Under the pieces are notes generated by a model. The model did not search any database. It was not told the DNA's origin and saw only the letters and a list, made by a program, of their open reading frames with translations. Positions 21,530-24,742 of a stretch of 24,742 nucleotides of DNA are shown in pieces (within the stretch, counting starts at the first letter, position 1; every line of letters starts with the position of its first letter). Both the position numbers and the translations under genes were made by a program. Source of the stretch: Lachnospiraceae bacterium UBA1201. Lineage in GTDB: Bacteria; Bacillota; Clostridia; Lachnospirales; Lachnospiraceae. The DNA lies in the NCBI GenBank assembly GCA_002309675.1, contig DBXX01000040.1:885-25626 (forward strand). The letters are read 5' to 3'.

Positions 21530-22312
21530 ATGCTGACGCTTACATCCATGGTCATCACCCCTGTAAACGGCGTTTTCATCGGCACATTTGCTACGTTCAT
21601 TGCCCTGCTCGTGATCGCGAGTGTCCTGCTGAAAGGGAAGAGTGAGAAGGCGAAGAAGACCGTCCTGATCTCCACGTGCGTCGTGACGTTAGTCGGCTTT
21701 ATCGTATATAAATACTTCCTGTCGATCGATGACGAGTGGGACCGCCTGAACGCGGGCATGGGCGGCTTCAACTGGTGGGGTGAGCTGCCGTTCCAGCTGT
21801 GCAACGTCAACATGATCCTGATCCCGGTCGCGGTTTTGCTGAAGAACCGTTCCATGATGTGCTTCTGCTTCTTCCTGGGACCGCTGGGCGCCATGATGGC
21901 GATCTTCATGCCGGGCACCGGCTTCGACGGCTACTCGCTGCTCCTGCCGCGCATGCTGGGCTACTACGGAACGCACTTCATGGTCGTGATCGAAGGCTGG
22001 GCCATCGTGACCTTCGGCCTGTTTAAGCCGACGCTTAAGGACCTGCCGAAGGCGGTGCTTACGTCGTTGCTGATCGCATTTGCCGCGTTCGTATTGAGCA
22101 TGATCTTACGCTGGACCGGCCTGCACGAAGGCGCCAACTATTTCTTCACGGTGGAGACGGAGGGCAATGCGCTCCTGGACCTCTTCCACAGCTGGCTGCC
22201 GTTCCCGTTTTTGTACATCATACCGTGCACCCTGATCCTGGTGCCGTACATGCTTTTGATAACCGTTCCGCTTACGTGGTACGAACGGAAAAAACAGAAG
22301 GAGAAGGGGTGA
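21530..22312 (+). CDS. Membrane protein of the YwaF/TMEM164 family (TIGR02206-like)
   Basis: The 260-residue product has seven hydrophobic segments (about 11-33, 44-64, 87-104, 107-128, 147-165, 174-194, 222-248). The hallmark is GELPFQLCNVNM (84-95) at the start of the third segment and GTHFMVV (148-154) at the fifth. Human TMEM164 is an acyltransferase with a Cys and His reported as essential; here Cys91 and His149 occupy the corresponding family motifs. Bacterial members are largely uncharacterised, so activity is inference. AAAGGAAAG precedes the ATG. It lies after the dapB terminator with no clear promoter; the leader holds an 8-bp hairpin. A terminator overlaps its own stop codon. Confidence 0.82.
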   Translation: MLTLTSMVITPVNGVFIGTFATFIALLVIASVLLKGKSEKAKKTVLISTCVVTLVGFIVYKYFLSIDDEWDRLNAGMGGFNWWGELPFQLCNVNMILIPVAVLLKNRSMMCFCFFLGPLGAMMAIFMPGTGFDGYSLLLPRMLGYYGTHFMVVIEGWAIVTFGLFKPTLKDLPKAVLTSLLIAFAAFVLSMILRWTGLHEGANYFFTVETEGNALLDLFHSWLPFPFLYIIPCTLILVPYMLLITVPLTWYERKKQKEKG

Positions 22313-22339
22313 GTAAGCCCCTTCTTCTTTTATATTTTT
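22298..22339 (+). terminator. Intrinsic terminator overlapping the end of the YwaF-family gene
   Basis: AAGGAGAAGGGG (22298-22309) pairs with CCCCTTCTTCTT (22318-22329) through one G-T pair; the loop contains the stop codon. TTTTATATTTTT follows. Confidence 0.85.
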
Positions 22340-22340
22340 C

Positions 22341-22369
22341 TTGACAATTTCCGCTTGTTTTAGTAAAAT
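22341..22369 (+). promoter_or_regulatory. Sigma-A promoter for the EF-G-like gene
   Basis: TTGACA (22341-22346, consensus) and TAAAAT (22364-22369) are 17 bp apart. The leader of about 90 nt has a CCCGAA/TTCGGG inverted repeat (about 22390-22418). Confidence 0.85.
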
Positions 22370-22467
22370 GATACCAGATGTTTGAATTGACCCGAAACGA
22401 GAGCGAAACGCGTTCGGGAACGTAAAGGTGAACAGGTTTCGAAAAACAAAACACGGAGGTAAACAAC

Positions 22468-24546
22468 ATGAAACAGTACGAGACGAGTCAGATCCGAAAT
22501 GTGGTTGTATTAGGCCATGGCGGGGTCGGTAAGACGACGATGATGGAAGCGATGGCTTACGTTACCGGCGTTGTAAAGCGTCAGGGTCGCGTGGAGGACG
22601 GCTCCACGATCAGCGATTTCGATAAGGAGGAGCAGAAGAGACTGTTCTCCATCGGAACCTCCCTGATCCCGATCGAATATGAAGATACCAAGATCAATTT
22701 CCTGGATACACCCGGATATTTTGATTTTGCCGGTGAGGTAGAAGAGGCACTTTCCGCTGCAGATGCAGCCATTATCGTTGTCAATGCGAAATCCGGTGTC
22801 CAGGTCGGTACGGAGAAGGCATGGGACTACTGCGAGAAGTACCAGCTTCCGAGAATGTTCTTCGTAACGGCTATGGATGATGATAAAGCCAGCTTCCGTC
22901 AGGTCAGCATTGCCCTGACTGAGAAGTTCGGACGTAAAGTCGCTCCGTTCCACATCCCGATGCGTGAGAACGAGAAGTTCGTCGGCTTTGTAAACGTCGT
23001 AAAGATGAAGGGCCGTCGTTTTACAAACGGCAGCGAATATGAGGAATGTGACATTCCCGACTATCTGCAGGAGCATTTGACCACAGCGCGTGAGTCTTTG
23101 ATGGAGGCAGTTGCCGAGACCAGCGAAGAGTTCATGGACCGTTATTTCTCCGGTGAAGAGTTCACTTACGAAGAAGTATCGCAGGCACTGAAGGAGAACG
23201 TTGTGAGCGGTAATGTCGTTCCCGTACTCATGGGAAGCGGCGTGAACGCGCAGGGTATGAAGATGCTGCTGCTCGCGATCCAGAAGTATTTCCCGTCACC
23301 GGATAAGCTGACCGCGCAGATGACGAATCTCGCGACTAACGGCCTCATGGAGATCAACTACGACTCCACGAAGCACCCCAGTGTTAAGGTCTTCAAGACC
23401 ATGGTGGATCCTTTCATCGGAAAGTATTCCCTGATAAAGGTCATGACCGGTACGCTGACCGGCGACACGACTCTTTATAATGTAAATAAAGAGACCGAAG
23501 AGAAGATCTCGAAGATCTACGTGATGCGCGGTAAGGAAGTTACCGAAGTAGATCGTCTCGTTGCAGGTGACATCGGTGCTCTGGCGAAGATGAACAGCCT
23601 GTCGACCGGCGATACTCTCGCTGAAAAGGGCGCAAGCGTAGTATACAAGAACGTTCCGATCTCCGTTCCTTACACATATAAAGCATATAAGGCTACCAAT
23701 AAGGGCGATGAAGATAAGATCGCAGGTGCTCTCGCAAAACTCATGGATGAGGATCTGACCCTGCGTCATGTCAATGACGCCGAGAACCGCCAGATGCTCC
23801 TCTACGGACTGGGCGACCAGCAGCTCGAAGTTGTTGCCAGCAAGCTCCTCGACCGTTATAAGGTATCCATCGAGCTCACGAAGCCGAAGGTAGCTTACCG
23901 CGAGACCATCCGCAAGAAAACGACCGTTACCGGTACCCATAAGAAGCAGTCCGGCGGCCACGGCCAGTACGGTGTTGTAGTTATGGAATTCGAGCCCTCC
24001 GGCGATCTGGATAAGCCTTATGAGTTTTCCGAGCGCGTTGTCGGCGGTGCAGTTCCGAAGAACTTCTTCCCTGCGGTTGAAAAGGGTATTCAGGAATCCG
24101 TTCAGAGAGGTCCTCTGGCCGGTTATCCGGTAGTCGGTGTGAAGGCTACATTGATCGATGGTAAGTACCATCCGGTAGACTCTTCCGAAATGGCATTTAA
24201 GACTGCTGCTACACTGGCATTCCGTGCCGGCGTTCTGGATGCTTCTCCGGTTCTCCTCGAGCCGATCAGCACCCTCAGCGTTACGGTTCCGAACCGTTTT
24301 GCAGGTGATGTCATGGGCGACCTGAACCGCAGACGCGGCCGTGTCCTGGGTATGGATCATATCGCAGGCGGTAAGCAGATCATCAACGCGGAAGTTCCGA
24401 TGTCCGAACTCTACGGATATTCGACGGATCTGCGTTCCATGACCGGTGGTATCGGTGATTTCTCCTACGAGTTCGCTCGTTACGAGCAGGCTCCGATCGA
24501 TGTTCAGCAGAGAGAGATCGCTGAAAGAGCAAAAGACGAGGCGTAA
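22468..24546 (+). CDS. EF-G-like translational GTPase with altered G4 motif
   Basis: The 692-residue product has the full EF-G domain order. The P-loop is GHGGVGKTTMMEAMAY (16-31) rather than AHIDAGKTT, G3 is DTPGYFDF (80-87), and G4 reads TAMD at 134-137 where EF-G has NKMD. Domain IV keeps QSGGHGQYGVVVMEF (494-508) and RGPLAGYPVVGVKATLIDG, which reach the decoding centre in EF-G. Similar second EF-G-like proteins occur in many clostridia; they are often annotated fusA, but a housekeeping fusA in the str operon is usual, so this is probably a paralogue of unproven function. It has its own promoter and terminator, with CGGAGG before the ATG. Confidence 0.9.
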   Translation: MKQYETSQIRNVVVLGHGGVGKTTMMEAMAYVTGVVKRQGRVEDGSTISDFDKEEQKRLFSIGTSLIPIEYEDTKINFLDTPGYFDFAGEVEEALSAADAAIIVVNAKSGVQVGTEKAWDYCEKYQLPRMFFVTAMDDDKASFRQVSIALTEKFGRKVAPFHIPMRENEKFVGFVNVVKMKGRRFTNGSEYEECDIPDYLQEHLTTARESLMEAVAETSEEFMDRYFSGEEFTYEEVSQALKENVVSGNVVPVLMGSGVNAQGMKMLLLAIQKYFPSPDKLTAQMTNLATNGLMEINYDSTKHPSVKVFKTMVDPFIGKYSLIKVMTGTLTGDTTLYNVNKETEEKISKIYVMRGKEVTEVDRLVAGDIGALAKMNSLSTGDTLAEKGASVVYKNVPISVPYTYKAYKATNKGDEDKIAGALAKLMDEDLTLRHVNDAENRQMLLYGLGDQQLEVVASKLLDRYKVSIELTKPKVAYRETIRKKTTVTGTHKKQSGGHGQYGVVVMEFEPSGDLDKPYEFSERVVGGAVPKNFFPAVEKGIQESVQRGPLAGYPVVGVKATLIDGKYHPVDSSEMAFKTAATLAFRAGVLDASPVLLEPISTLSVTVPNRFAGDVMGDLNRRRGRVLGMDHIAGGKQIINAEVPMSELYGYSTDLRSMTGGIGDFSYEFARYEQAPIDVQQREIAERAKDEA

Positions 24547-24566
24547 GCCAAAACACATAATACGCG

Positions 24567-24604
24567 TTGCGGGCGTGCATTTCCGATGCACGCCTGCAAT
24601 TTTT
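24567..24604 (+). terminator. Intrinsic terminator between the EF-G-like gene and ispF
   Basis: TTGCGGGCGTGCA (24567-24579) pairs with TGCACGCCTGCAA (24587-24599) through one G-T pair, followed by five T residues. The ispF ribosome binding site begins two bases later. Confidence 0.9.
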
Positions 24605-24617
24605 GAAGGAGGTTTTT

Positions 24618-24742
24618 ATGAGAATAGGTATGGGGTATGACGTACACAAATTGGTACCCGACCGTAAATTGATACTCTGCGGGGTAGAGATCCCGCACCG
24701 TCTGGGGCTGTTGGGACACTCCGACGCCGATGTATGCGCACA
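24618..24742 (+). CDS. ispF: 2-C-methyl-D-erythritol 2,4-cyclodiphosphate synthase IspF, 3' end missing
   Basis: Only the first 41 codons lie in the window. They read MRIGMGYDVHKLVPDRK, then LILCGVEIPHRLGLLGHSDAD, the conserved IspF N-terminus with metal-binding Asp and His in DVH and the GHSDAD block. IspF forms the cyclic diphosphate in the non-mevalonate isoprenoid pathway, which also supplies undecaprenyl phosphate for MraY. AAGGAGG (24606-24612) precedes the ATG. No promoter is visible between the upstream terminator and this gene. Confidence 0.94.
   Translation, partial: MRIGMGYDVHKLVPDRKLILCGVEIPHRLGLLGHSDADVCA

Overview
The window looks like chromosome from a Clostridia-class Firmicute, most likely Lachnospiraceae or a close relative. 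Grounds: a compact division and cell-wall (dcw) cluster, a lysine riboswitch ahead of dapAB, strong AAGGAGG ribosome binding sites, sigma-A promoters, a class A PBP with a Cys-rich tail, and an EF-G-like GTPase of a type I associate with that family. The base composition is mid-50s percent G+C by eye. The family assignment is inference; no rRNA or tRNA is present.

Region 1 (1-10356) is the dcw cluster on the + strand: rsmH (5' end cut off), ftsL, a class B PBP (ftsI/pbpB), mraY, murD, ftsW, ftsQ/divIB and ftsZ. These genes make lipid I precursors and assemble the septal synthase FtsW-FtsI with FtsL and FtsQ around the FtsZ ring. murE, murF, murG, murC and ftsA are not in it. The first six genes are closely spaced; ftsQ and ftsZ each have a clear promoter of their own, and ftsZ ends in a strong terminator.

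Region 2 (10448-15944) holds minus-strand genes: a histidine-phosphatase-like protein, and a PBP1A gene followed by an LD-carboxypeptidase. In the gap between them, a divergent promoter pair sharing one dyad drives, on the + strand, two tiny overlapping reading frames that end at a 40-nt perfect palindrome. A YigZ/IMPACT gene reads divergently from PBP1A.

Region 3 (15956-17896) is typA/bipA with its own promoter.

Region 4 (17897-19364) has no convincing protein gene. It is a mirror-image array of structured repeats: element X, REP-like palindromes, element Y, four tandem 61-62 bp hairpin units, Y inverted, X inverted, REP-like palindrome. The two copies of X and of Y differ in sequence but keep their base pairing through compensatory changes. 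This is the most unusual part of the window.

Region 5 (19365-24742) begins with a perfect-consensus promoter, a lysine riboswitch and its terminator, then dapA-dapB (lysine/diaminopimelate pathway, feeding the peptidoglycan machinery of region 1). It continues with a TMEM164/YwaF-type membrane protein, an EF-G-like GTPase with an altered G4 motif, and the first 41 codons of ispF.
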